Shown one piece after another: positions 1-9,977 of a stretch of 64,000 bases of DNA (its first letter is position 1; each line of letters starts with the position of its first letter). The stretch lies in contig OY998179.1 of the NCBI GenBank assembly GCA_963921935.1, forward strand, positions 21,759,114 to 21,823,113, in the 5' to 3' direction. Below the pieces are notes generated by a model. It was not told the origin of the DNA, ran no database searches, and saw only the letters and a program-made list of their open reading frames with translations. The position numbers and the translations under genes are program-made. Source of the DNA: Galeruca laticollis. Lineage: Eukaryota; Arthropoda; Insecta; Coleoptera; Chrysomelidae.

Positions 1-1139
1 TGTAGGATTATAACTACCTGGAGCTTAGTGGAGGGACTCGTCTACGCCTTTTTATACATAATAATAAATTTTCTGGAAAATTGATGTCAGTGATATAATC
101 CACAGTTTATTATATTATTGATAATTTGAAATTTCATTTTAAATAATATTACAAAACGGTTATTTTCGGAAATGAGATAATTTTAGAAGCCTTAACTTTT
201 TTTAAATGACTAAATGTGGTACGCCTATGGTTCCGGCCAAAATGAGTGATTTATTACTCCATGCCTTTTAAAAACGGAGTATAGTTAACAATTGTTTAAC
301 TTGTTGAAAAATTAACTTTAAGTAAAATTTCCAACGGGAATAAATTATTTATAGTGTTCAGAATACACCATAATTTTTTCATATTGAAAAAAAATATTAA
401 ATATCTGAAATAAATAAATAATGGAGATATAGTTCCGGGAGTTAGGAGTTTTTTCATTGGAAATTTCCTCCTTTTCCAGAATCTTTTTTGAAATTTTTTA
501 AATATTAATAGTTTATGAAATATTGGCAAAAAACGAAATTCCATTTTTTTTCATCTTTAATTGTTTAGCACATTTTTCTAGGCGTCATTCCGAATCCAAT
601 GAGCTATCGCACATAATTTTAAGAGCAGTATCTCTATTTTGTACCATTTTCAACTTGTCGACTAGACTATAAGGTTTTCAATTATATTTTATTAAGCTTT
701 TCGCATATTCATCTGTGAGGAAACCAAATACCTAAAACCCTTGTTTATATATAACGCTCTAAACACACATCAAAACCGTTAAATGTCATTATCATAGATA
801 AATACTTTTAATACGGGGTCATTATGAAACTGACTATTGTGCGCACAAAATCTGTCTGAGCAAGCTTCTAGTGATGTCGAAAGGTAAATATTTAAGTAAT
901 TTATGTTGAAATTAGGGAGTATATTTTTTTGAACTGCTTTTTAATAAAATTTACTGTTTCGACCTTTACTCTGTGGAATCAACTCATATTACTTTTTTAA
1001 ATGAAACTAACTGTTTCTAGATAATTCCACAATATATTGAAAATATGTTAGAAATTCTAAGAAATTGACAATTAGTTTCATTCAAAAAAGTAATGCTTTT
1101 TAAAAGTTTGTTATGAAAACAAAAAAATTGTTAATTGTG
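1..1139. other. AT-rich non-coding DNA
   Basis: No open frame of convincing composition is present on either strand. The 82-codon minus-strand frame at 296-544 is Phe/Lys/Ile-rich low-complexity translation of AT-rich DNA. No terminal repeats or family motifs were recognised. Confidence 0.6.
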
Positions 1140-1579
1140 TTGTATTTTTAGTTTACCAGTAGAAGAAGTTGTTGATGATCGAGTAACAGTAACTAAGAAT
1201 CATTCATTTATGAGTGGTGTATCATTGCTTACTTCAGATTATCGTATACTTGCATATATGTTAGTTTTTTAGTTAGGTTTGTTGTAGTTTATATTTTCTA
1301 ATAGGCAATAAAATTTATTTACAGTTTGTTCCAGTGACTAGAATCAACAACCTATTCTGATTTATGTGTTTTAGATTTACGGAACCTGGTCCTTCAGGAC
1401 TTTTTAAATATAATACGCCAGCTGAGTCCTTATCTCCTACTACCATCACTGCTTCTTCAACTGAAAAACAACTTTTAGGAATCCTAAAAGAAAACCTAAG
1501 TAAGCTGTCCGAAGTTGCTGTAGGTCCTTTATCTGGTTTTAGAGGTGCATTGAAAATGGTGAAAATAACAAAAACGTAA
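1140..1579 (+). other. two short open stretches, possible exon relics
   Basis: Two short open stretches each follow a sequence resembling a splice acceptor (a T-rich run ending in TTTTAG). The first, at about 1151-1270, starts LPVEEVVDDRV and runs about 37 codons to a stop. The second, at about 1372-1579, contains EPGPSGLFKYNTPAESLS and ends in KMVKITKT; its only Met is at 1364, inside the acceptor-like region. I do not recognise a domain in either. The Ser/Thr/Pro-rich composition is more protein-like than the surrounding DNA. They could be exons of an unknown gene or an old transposase. No donor site is evident, so splicing between them is only a suggestion. Confidence 0.2.
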
Positions 1580-1581
1580 AA

Positions 1582-2166
1582 TTAACCCGGGAACAGTCAC
1601 GTTGTTAGTTTTTGTCTAACGTTTTTAGGTTTTCTCTTATAATAAGTAACTAGAACTCTGTCGCCATCTAGGAATGCCTCCACGGATGACACATACCAAC
1701 GCTTGCAACAATGGAAGGTGTACAGATAACTGTTACGAGAAATAAAGGCACTTGTTACTGTAAATCTATCACGCAATCGTTTATTTATTCCAAATTTTAC
1801 GTGTGTGTATATGGGAAGAAAGTTGATCCAATGTGCATAAAATTACAAGGTAATCAAACTAAAATGATATGCAGATACTGTCTTGACAGAAAAACCGATT
1901 TACGATACAAGAATGTGGAGCATATGCCTCCCCGATATGTAAAGAACATAAGTACCATAACTACATTAGCTACATGTACCAACTGTGCAGCCCATGGTGA
2001 GAATTCTGACGGATAATTGAATGAATACTGTGGGCAACATATGCCTTTACTATCTTCTATTTAAATCAAAAATATATGGACTTTTTTTCAGATGAGAATA
2101 TGTTTGATCAAATCTAACACGCGACATTTTGAGTTATGGTTATTAACGCGACCGTTCCCGGGTTGT
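1582..2166. mobile_element. small TIR element, piggyBac-like (non-autonomous)
   Basis: The left end TTAACCCGGGAACAGTCACG is matched in inverted orientation by 2145-2164, with 18 of 20 positions agreeing. The left TTAA is the target tetranucleotide expected of piggyBac elements. The corresponding right tetranucleotide has decayed. At about 585 bp it is too short for a transposase, so it would be a MITE-like derivative mobilised in trans. The piggyBac assignment rests on the TTAA plus CCC terminus only. A 101-codon frame lies inside. Confidence 0.4.
1711..2016 (+). CDS. hypothetical 101-aa ORF inside the TIR element
   Basis: The frame is Cys-rich with spaced pairs: CYC near residue 15, a CRYC pair near residue 54 and a CTNC pair near residue 90. 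This could be a metal-binding segment. I do not recognise a family. It lies entirely between the inverted ends of the small piggyBac-like element, so it may be a remnant of the Cys-rich C-terminal region of a transposase, but the canonical spacing of that domain is not seen. No promoter or polyadenylation signal decides whether it is expressed. Confidence 0.25.
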   Translation: MEGVQITVTRNKGTCYCKSITQSFIYSKFYVCVYGKKVDPMCIKLQGNQTKMICRYCLDRKTDLRYKNVEHMPPRYVKNISTITTLATCTNCAAHGENSDG

Positions 2167-2169
2167 TTG

Positions 2170-3245
2170 TCGCTTGATTTGAGGCACTCGCCTTACGGCG
2201 CGTGCCACAAACTTCAGCACTAGTGGAAAAAGTGAACGATATAGAAGTTGATAAGCTGCAGCGCTACCTGTTAGAATGGAAATGTCGATATCAAATTTTG
2301 TTTTGACAATCTAAACTTATCTTTGTAATGAATTTCGTTGACAAACACTAATATTACAATTAATTCTAACTTATTATCAAAAAAGATAGACCAGGCTAAA
2401 CAATCCAAAATTATTCAAATTTCATTATTAACTGTACCTACGTTCAACTAATTTTTCAATATTCATTTTTTAAATTATTTCTGTTCAAAATTATAATAAA
2501 ACACCTATATAAGTTACTTTTTCTTTGATTAATAAACGTGATCGTAGAAAAAGTATTGTGCACAACTCGTATGCAAAGCTATTCTCTCGCTCCATTGATT
2601 TTCAGCTCTCGCCTTACGGGTTGTGCAACAAACTTCTGCGCTCGTGGAAAAAGTAAACGATATAGAAGTTGATATGCTGACCTGGTGGGAAGGAAATCTC
2701 AATGTCAAAACCCCTTTTGACAATCTGATATTATATTTGTAATGAATTCCGGTGACACATATTAATATTAGAAGTAATTAAAACTTATTATTAAAAAAAG
2801 ATACACCAGGCATAACAATTCAAGATTGTTAAAATTTTAGAATTAACTATACCTAGGTTTAACTGTTTTTCATTTTTCAAATCCTTGCAGTTCAACGTTT
2901 AAATAAAATACCTATATAAGTTACTTTTTGCTTTCATCAAGAAACTTGGTCGTAGAAAAAATATTGTGTACAATTCGTATGTAAGGCATTTTTTGCACTC
3001 CCTTGATCTGCAGCACTCGCCTTACGGCTCGTGGCACAAACATTTGTGCTCCTGGAAAAAGTAAACGATATAGAAGTTGATATGCTGCAACGTCTCCTGG
3101 TGGGAAGTTACAACAAAAAGGATAAGAAATACAAATTCTGCATATTAAAATACATATATATGCCCATTTTGAGGGTAATCGGTTGAACGGTGTAGAATTT
3201 TATATGCTGCTGCGCTACCTAGTGAGAAATTACAACAAAGAGAAT
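2170..3245. repeat. tandem satellite, about 405-420 bp period
   Basis: A block containing CTCGCCTTACGG, followed by TGGAAAAAGT and AACGATATAGAAGTTGATA, occurs at about 2189-2280, 2609-2695 and 3015-3107. A decayed fourth copy of the distal part lies at about 3180-3235. The inter-block DNA also repeats: the segment around CGTAGAAAAAGTATTGTG at 2540 recurs at 2946. There are therefore at least two and a half diverged monomers. The function is unknown. Confidence 0.75.
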
Positions 3246-4365
3246 AGTGTAAAAATCTTCTCCGTTAAAAAATACATTAATTAAAATCAACAAACTTTAA
3301 TTTCATCAAATGAAATATTTATAAACACCAAAATTCCTATAATATAATTTTATATTTGTTGTTTTTAAATAGATTTGGTACGCCTATGCTTTGACGATGA
3401 CGCCAAGGCGATGTATCCACAATACAATCCCCACTTTTTGAAATTCATTCATGATTTTACTACTGGCGTTTAGAATTGTTGGCCGCAAAAATAAACGTGT
3501 CTATGAATGAATAGCCCTCTCTATGTGTTCGAATTTGATTTAATTACAAAATTCTCCTGTGATTTTTTTATTATCAACTTTCCCTGTATAACACAATTCA
3601 AACTTCATTCCATATAAAAAACCACAGATAATTCTATAACAATTTCTTTTCTCCACAAAACTGCATGCATCGGCTGAGTTTCAACAGTCATACTACAGTT
3701 TCATTTAAATCTCTATTTCCCATTGGTTACATTCTCACATAACTTTTCTTGTTATCACCCACTTTAAACGACATATAAAAATATCCATAACAACACATAT
3801 TCAATTTTTCATCATCATACAAAAAACCGTTGTTAGTCAAGTTACAAAAAAAGCATAAAGAGACATAACACATAATATCTTGTCATAAATGAATCATAAG
3901 AAGTAAAAGATATCGATTACATTATATAATAAGAAATTGTAATATTCTTATTTGTGAAGCAACATGAACAAAATGTAAAACTATGCAAATATATAGTAAA
4001 TGTACATGTAATCATCGGTTATCATTTAATATAACACTTAATTCATATACGTGTGAAAGTATTTATTATCTTCACATTAAGGTGATTGGTCCTTCAGAGC
4101 TCAGTACAATAAAGTGAAAACGACATTCCGCAATTTTGCTTTTCCATCAAAAAAAAGGAATACGCTGAAACACTATGTATATTATTACTCTAAGGCCATG
4201 CGCGTGGGTTTATTTTCTCGAGTAATAGTTCCTTATACAAATACAATGGTATTTATAGGTGATCTGTGATTGAAGGTTGGAACACACCTATTATAGAAAT
4301 GGTCAGGAATCTGTAATACAAAAACGGGAGTGTAGCAATTATGTAAGAAACGTCGCAGATAATGC
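3246..4365. other. AT-rich non-coding DNA
   Basis: No coding frame or terminal repeat was recognised. The 8 bp just before the first P-like element (GTCGCAGC, 4366-4373) is its target-site duplication. Confidence 0.6.
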
Positions 4366-4867
4366 GTCGCAGCTACAGTGACTATATACAAGACAGTGGC
4401 GACAATTATGGTCGTCCTAGTGATTGGTTACCTATGTCACGTGGTATCGGCCGCCATTAGTTTGCTAAATGTTTGTTTATTTACCATTTGGTTCTATTGT
4501 GTTCTTACCACAGTTTTTGTTTTTTGAAAGTTTTCGTGCAAAATTTGGTGTTTAAGTGCTATTTATAAACATTCTGGGCTGAAGACTTATTTATATATGG
4601 TTTAGAGTAACAAAATGAGTGATTAATACATATATTATACAAATAAATATGAATTTTTGCCTTTTTATAACCAAAAATCCTTGATTCTTACAGTGGATTT
4701 TGAGCATAGTTTTAGACATTGAATTCAGCGATTAAATTAAAACATAAATGTATTCTCGAGTTTTACCAGTTGTTTCTTGTTATTTCTAAAAACTCTTAGA
4801 TCTATAAAACGTTGCATAAGAATTAAAGTCTTTTAAAAATTATTTTGTTTTCATTTGTAATAGGACA

Positions 4868-5059
4868 ATGTTTGGCTGTGCTGATGTAAATTGCAGTAAT
4901 TCTGCAAGAAAGGGGTTTATTATGAAACACTTTCCAAAAGATCCTGAAAGAAGGAGGCAGTGGCTCATTAAAACCAGAAGGGACAATTGTCAAGATTTTT
5001 ATGTCAAAAAAATTTGTGAAGAAAATTTAGTTCTAAATATACTCGATCGTTATAAATAG
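4868..5059 (+). pseudogene. THAP-domain fragment of P-like transposase
   Basis: The 63 residues match the start of a THAP zinc finger, the DNA-binding domain of P transposases. There is a Met followed by CADVNC (C-x4-C at residues 4 and 9), then KHFPKDPERRRQWL, the conserved basic/Trp segment. The expected distal C-x2-H pair appears as CEEN, so the last zinc ligand is lost. The frame stops just after, and no leucine zipper or catalytic core follows. It sits about 490 bp inside the left end of copy A, where P elements keep their first exon. An antisense copy is present in element B. Confidence 0.75.
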
Positions 5060-5599
5060 AAAATCAAAATTATCAAACGATACATTGTATTCAGATTAAA
5101 AATAAGTTCAAAAAAGAATAAGAGTGCTCATAAAAAATTAGCTAGTAAGTCCGTTGCTGGTCGTTTGTTATGAATATTTAATAAACAATTGCAATAAAAT
5201 ATTTTTTATTTTATTATTTATTTGCTTGATGGTTTTTTAATTAAACTTAAAATCTCTGAGACAAATTCAAAATTATTGGGGCATTATGACATGTACAATG
5301 GCCAAAAATATAAGATATAAGCTTCATATTATCTTCTTTATTAATAGCGTAAAACATTTATTACATAAATATTAAATAGGCAGGTGTTTCATTTTTTCAA
5401 GTGGAGTTTCAATGTCAGAATTGCAGGTACAGTCTGTAACATATGAAAACATTCATTGATTAATTTCAGATTAAATGAAAAAATAAACATAGGGTAATTA
5501 TTTCCTAATTGTGTACTGAAATTGGATATAATTCTGACTAAAACCGTAATAGTCCAAATTTGTATCCCAACAAAACAAAATAAAATATTTTATTACTTA

Positions 5600-6005
5600 A
5601 ATGAGTGAAGTCAGCTGAGTGTACCAGAGAAAAACAATTATCGAAAAGAAACCAAATTTTGTATTTTGGTACAAGAATTTATTATTAGCACAGCGCTTTC
5701 GGTTCAATGATAAACCATCATCAGTGCCCCATTGTCAGGGTGTACTCCAAATCCTCACAAATTAGAAGATACATAAAATGAAGTAAAATATAGTGCTCGA
5801 AACACAGTCACTATTTAATTAAAATAATAATAAAAAGCACACACAACCCATTGTACAATGGATGAATCCCTAAAATAGGGGATAAAATTTAACTCAAATA
5901 GAACATTTATGAGTCAGCTGACATTTGACAATAATTGAACCGAAAGCGCTCTGCTAATAATAAATTCTTGTACCAAAATACAAAATTTGGTTTCTCTTCG
6001 ATAAT
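5600..6005 (-). mobile_element. nested fold-back retroposed element with hammerhead-like core
   Basis: The insert splits copy A and is absent from the equivalent place in copy B, which shows the unfilled site. It is flanked by a 14-bp direct repeat, TATTTTATTACTTA, at 5586-5599 and 6006-6019. That length is typical of target-primed retroposition rather than DNA transposition. About 70 bp near each end are inverted copies of each other (about 5632-5705 and 5935-6005). On the minus strand, 5724-5686 contains CTGATGA, a GGTT/AACC stem, GAAA and a short AGC/GCT stem followed by A. This is the order of a hammerhead ribozyme core as known from Penelope-like elements and retrozymes. The family is inferred from that core. 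Confidence 0.55.
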
Positions 6006-6533
6006 TATTTTATTACTTATTCTATTTTTTCCTATTCACACAAGAATAGGGACTAGCATCCCTCTGTGGCATATATCTAACTAATTAACTACCTGCTTTT
6101 GTTAAGAGGCCTGGGGCATTATTTCCGCATTATATCATAGATTACACCACACATTACGATTTATTGTAGTATCTATTTAGTATGAAATTTAACATTATAA
6201 TCCAGAATTTAAGAGCTCACCTTATATCTTTATCAGATGGTAAATAAAGATACATCCATAATTTTGTATGCAACAACATTACATCCTTGAAGATTTTGAT
6301 TAACATCCGTCCACTTTTTCCAAAAATATTTCATGATACGCCTTATAAAAGAGCCTTTATATAAAATTACACATTCAAAGCTGGTTTAAAAGTGGTAAAA
6401 CTCTTTTAAAAAGTGTTATTTAGTTGCATGTAGTCAAATGTAAACAAACCAAAATTAGCAAACTAATGGCGGATGGGCGGAGCTTATAACCAATTGTCGC
6501 CACTGTCTTGTATATAGTCACTGTAGTCGCAGC

Positions 6534-7238
6534 TACAATACTGAAACATATTACGTATATGTACTGAAAGTTATAGGTCTGTTCCAACCAACACAAAAAC
6601 CGTACAATTAGGATACAAAACCAGTTGACCTGCTGATTAGTGAATATAATAAATCTGTGTAATTTACATCAAATTTGCTGCGTTATTGAGATTGTACGGT
6701 AATAAAACGGTATTTACTTCGGTTGAAACAGACCTTATATTATTCATTTTATATGAAGCAATCTGTAATATAAATATTTAAGTGTAGTTTTCAACTAAGA
6801 GATGTCGCTGCCAGAAAATTAAAAAATTATATTACGTTCCTGAATATGGGATATTGATTACTATAGATACTGTTTTTTTCAAAATAAACTATCATTTGTG
6901 TTATATAAATTGGATCTCAGTAATATTTTAAACTTATTGAACACATTGTAGAGAAGTCGGGTAATTAGTAATATGAATGACCGAGTACGGTTACCAACTA
7001 AGAGATGTCACTGCTACGAAATTGAAAAATATTTTAAAATTTCTGGGAAGATAATATTGTTTCAAATAAGAATAATATAGTTTCTCATGCATGGTTCTGT
7101 TTTACAGGAGAAAATATTCATGTCATATCAATTAAATCTTAGGCATTTATTAAACATATTGTGAAGAAGTCCCGAAATTTATAATATAAATGTAGTGTGG
7201 TTACCACTTAAGAGATGTCGTCGCTATGTAATTTAAAA
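6534..7238. repeat. tandem repeat of about 200 bp between the P-like copies
   Basis: A motif around AAGAGATGTCGCTGC followed by an A-rich stretch recurs at about 6798, 6998 and 7209. A second motif around ACATTGTAGAGAAGTC recurs at about 6943 and 7157. The monomers are diverged. Copy B inserted into the third monomer, and the array appears to resume after 9168. Confidence 0.55.
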
Positions 7239-9119
7239 TACAGTGACTATATACAAGACAGTGGCGACAATTGGGTATAAGCTCCGCCCATCCGCCATTA
7301 GTTTGCTAACTTTGATCTATTTACATTTGACTACATGCAACTAAATAACTCTTTTTAAAAGGGTTTTACCACTTTTAAACTAGTTTTGAATGTGCAATTT
7401 TAAATAAAACCTCTTTTATTAGGTGAATCATAAAATATTTTTGGAAAAAGTGGACCGATTTTAATAAAAATCTTTAGGATGTAATGTTGTAGCATACAAA
7501 ATTATGGATGTATCTCTATTTACCATCTGATAAAGATATAAGGTAAGTTCTTAAATTCTGGATTATAATGTTAAATGTCATGCTAAACAAATAGCTACTA
7601 CAATAAATTGTAATGTGTAGTGTAGGAATATGTACTAGGGAGTCTTTCTTTAATCTATGATTGCCGCAAATATAATCTAATCGGAGCGGAAATAATGCGC
7701 CTCTTAACAAAAGCAGGTAGTGAATTAGATAGAAATATGCCACAGAGGGATGTTAATCCCTATTCTTGTATGAATAGGAAAAATTAAAATAATTAATAAA
7801 ATATTTTAATTTGACTTGTTATTGGGATACAATAAATTTGGACTATTATGGTTTTAGCCAGAGTTATATCCAATTTCCGTACATAATTAGGAAATAATTA
7901 CCCTATGTTTATTTTTTCATCTAATCTCTGAAATTAGTCAATAAATGTTTTTATATGTTACAGACTGTACCTGCAATTCTAACATTGAAACTCCACCAGA
8001 AAAAATGAAACACATACCTATTTAATATTTATGTAATTAAATGTTTTACACTATTAAATAAAGAAGATAATATGAAGCTTATATCTAATATTTTTGAATT
8101 TGTCTCAGAGATTTTAGGTTTAATTAAAAAACCATCAAGCAAATAAATAATAAAATAAAAAATGTTCTACTACAATTATTTATTGAATATTCAATATTCA
8201 TAACAAATGACCTGCAACGGACTAACTAGCTAATTTTTTAGAAGCACTCTTATTTTTTTTTTGAACTTGTTTTTAATCTGAATACAATAATGTAGCGTTT
8301 AATAATTTTATTTTTCAATTTATGACCATCGGTATTATATTTAGAACTAAATTTTCTTCACACATTTTTTTGACATAAAAATGTTGCCAATTGTCCCTTC
8401 TGGTCATAATGAGCCACTGCCTCCTTACAGGATCTTTTGAAAAGTGTTTCATAATAAACCCGTTTTTGCAGAATTACTGCAATTTACATCATCACAGCCA
8501 GGCATTGTCCTATCACAAATAATAACAAAATAATTTTAAGACTTTAATTTTTATGCAACGTTTTAGGGACAGGGTTTAGAAATAACAAGAAAAAACTGGT
8601 AAAACTCGAGAATACATTTATGTTTTAATTTAATCGATGAATTCAATGTCTAAAACTATGCTCAAATCCACTGTGAGAACCAAGGACATTTGGTTATAAA
8701 AAGGCCAAAATAGATATTTATTTGAATAATATATGTATTAATCACTAATTTTGTTACTCTAAACTCTAAACCATAAATAACAATACAAGTACAGTAATAT
8801 TAAACTTATCTACTATACTTATAGCTTAACCAAAAACCTCAAGTCAAAATGGTGTATGAAATGATAATTATAGTTCCAAAGCAATTAATAATACACTAAT
8901 AAATAAGTCTTCAATCCATAATGTTTATAAATAGCACTTAAACACCAAATTTGGCACGAAAACTTTCAAAAACCAAAAACCATGGTAAGTACACAATAGA
9001 ACCAAATGGTAAATAAACAAACATTTAGCAAACTAATGGCGGCCGATACCACGTGACATAGATAACCAATCACTAGGACGACCATAATTGTCGCCACTGT
9101 CTTGTATATAGTCACTGTA
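7239..9119 (-). mobile_element. P-like DNA transposon, copy B (inverted)
   Basis: This copy carries the same 34-bp terminal inverted repeats as copy A. Its left end matches the right end of A and its right end matches the left end of A, so it lies in the opposite orientation. The flanking 8-bp duplication is ATTTAAAA at 7231-7238 and 9120-9127. It lacks the 406-bp nested insert but has extra AT-rich sequence at about 8785-8890 relative to A. No catalytic domain is present. The different target duplications show that A and B inserted independently. Confidence 0.85.
8340..8511 (-). pseudogene. THAP fragment relic in copy B
   Basis: The minus strand mirrors the THAP frame of copy A, starting at the ATG near 8506 with a C-x4-C pair, but stop codons and shifts break it within about 20 codons. 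It is a decayed duplicate of the fragment in copy A and contributes no product. Confidence 0.6.
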
Positions 9120-9127
9120 ATTTAAAA

Positions 9128-9159
9128 TACAGTGACTATATATGTATATAGTCACTGTA
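9128..9159. mobile_element. 32-bp P-type excision footprint
   Basis: The segment consists of the first 15 bp of the P-like TIR joined to the last 17 bp of the opposite TIR, with nothing between. It lies between two further copies of ATTTAAAA (9120-9127 and 9160-9167), so the order is duplication, copy B, duplication, footprint, duplication. P transposase is known to cut the non-transferred strand 17 nt inside the element. Excision and repair can therefore leave about 17 bp from each end, which is what is seen here. Confidence 0.75.
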
Positions 9160-9167
9160 ATTTAAAA

Positions 9168-9977
9168 ATATTATTTTGTTTTATTCAAAATAATTTTTTT
9201 CTAAAAATAACGTATCCTAACCAATGTGTCATTATTTAAACAATGGCTACGCAGGAAAATTGGAATTTGTGAAACTGTTCTCCATGGAAATTTAAAAGTA
9301 AACATGTTTTTTTGACATTAAAATTATACTTATTATATAGATGTATTGTATACAATGATACATGCTGTTTTTTCTCAAAAATGTGGTAAATATGGCGTTA
9401 TTTTTAAGCAATTTATTCTCTAATCATTGGTATGGTCTAAAATGATTAGATATTTAGTCAACAGACTGATGTTAATTAAGGATTTTTAAATTATGATACC
9501 ATGATTATAAGAAGTACGTCTGTATATTTAGTTACACGATTATATTAGGAATATGATTTAGTGAGCTAGAACTTTTATATTATTATTATTAATTAAAATT
9601 TATGTATTAAAATGTTTTGCAAAAATATGACCTTCCATCCATTTCTACATATTATCGTGGTTTCTGTTTAAACAAATAGTATATAGTTAAATTTGATTGA
9701 AACCTAAACCTATAATTTATTTTTATGGTATCAATACTGGAACTGATTGTATCTAGAGAGCAAAATAATAGCTTTTAAATTATATATTATATTAACCACG
9801 ACAGATAAATACATGCTCGTGGAATAATGTTAGTAAAACATTTAATGTTTTTTATATAAATAACCATCATTTGCGTATACAGTGTGACCGGACGAAACTA
9901 ATTTATTCATGCTTGACGATATGTGTAAAGAATTTCGAATATATCAGAGAGCTCAATTTTTTATTCAAGAAATAGAG
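9168..9977. other. AT-rich non-coding DNA
   Basis: No coding potential was recognised. The first part may be a continuation of the 200-bp repeat that the P-like copies interrupted. Confidence 0.5.

Larger units (their letters stand above)
4374..6525 (+). mobile_element. P-like DNA transposon, copy A (non-autonomous)
   Basis: The ends are 34-bp perfect inverted repeats beginning TACAGTGACTATATACAAG. They are flanked by an exact 8-bp duplication, GTCGCAGC, at 4366-4373 and 6526-6533. A second inverted motif (CGCCATTAGTTTGCTAA) lies about 70 bp inside the left end and about 45 bp inside the right end. The 8-bp duplication, TIRs of about 31-34 bp, subterminal inverted repeats and an internal THAP-type reading frame together fit the P superfamily. 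The internal DNA is AT-rich and lacks a transposase catalytic domain, so the copy cannot move itself. A 406-bp element is nested inside at 5600-6005. Copy B is the same element in reverse orientation. Confidence 0.85.

Noticed and set aside
4374..9119. One large fold-back transposon spanning both P-like copies
   Set aside because: Each copy has its own pair of TIRs and its own, different 8-bp target duplication.
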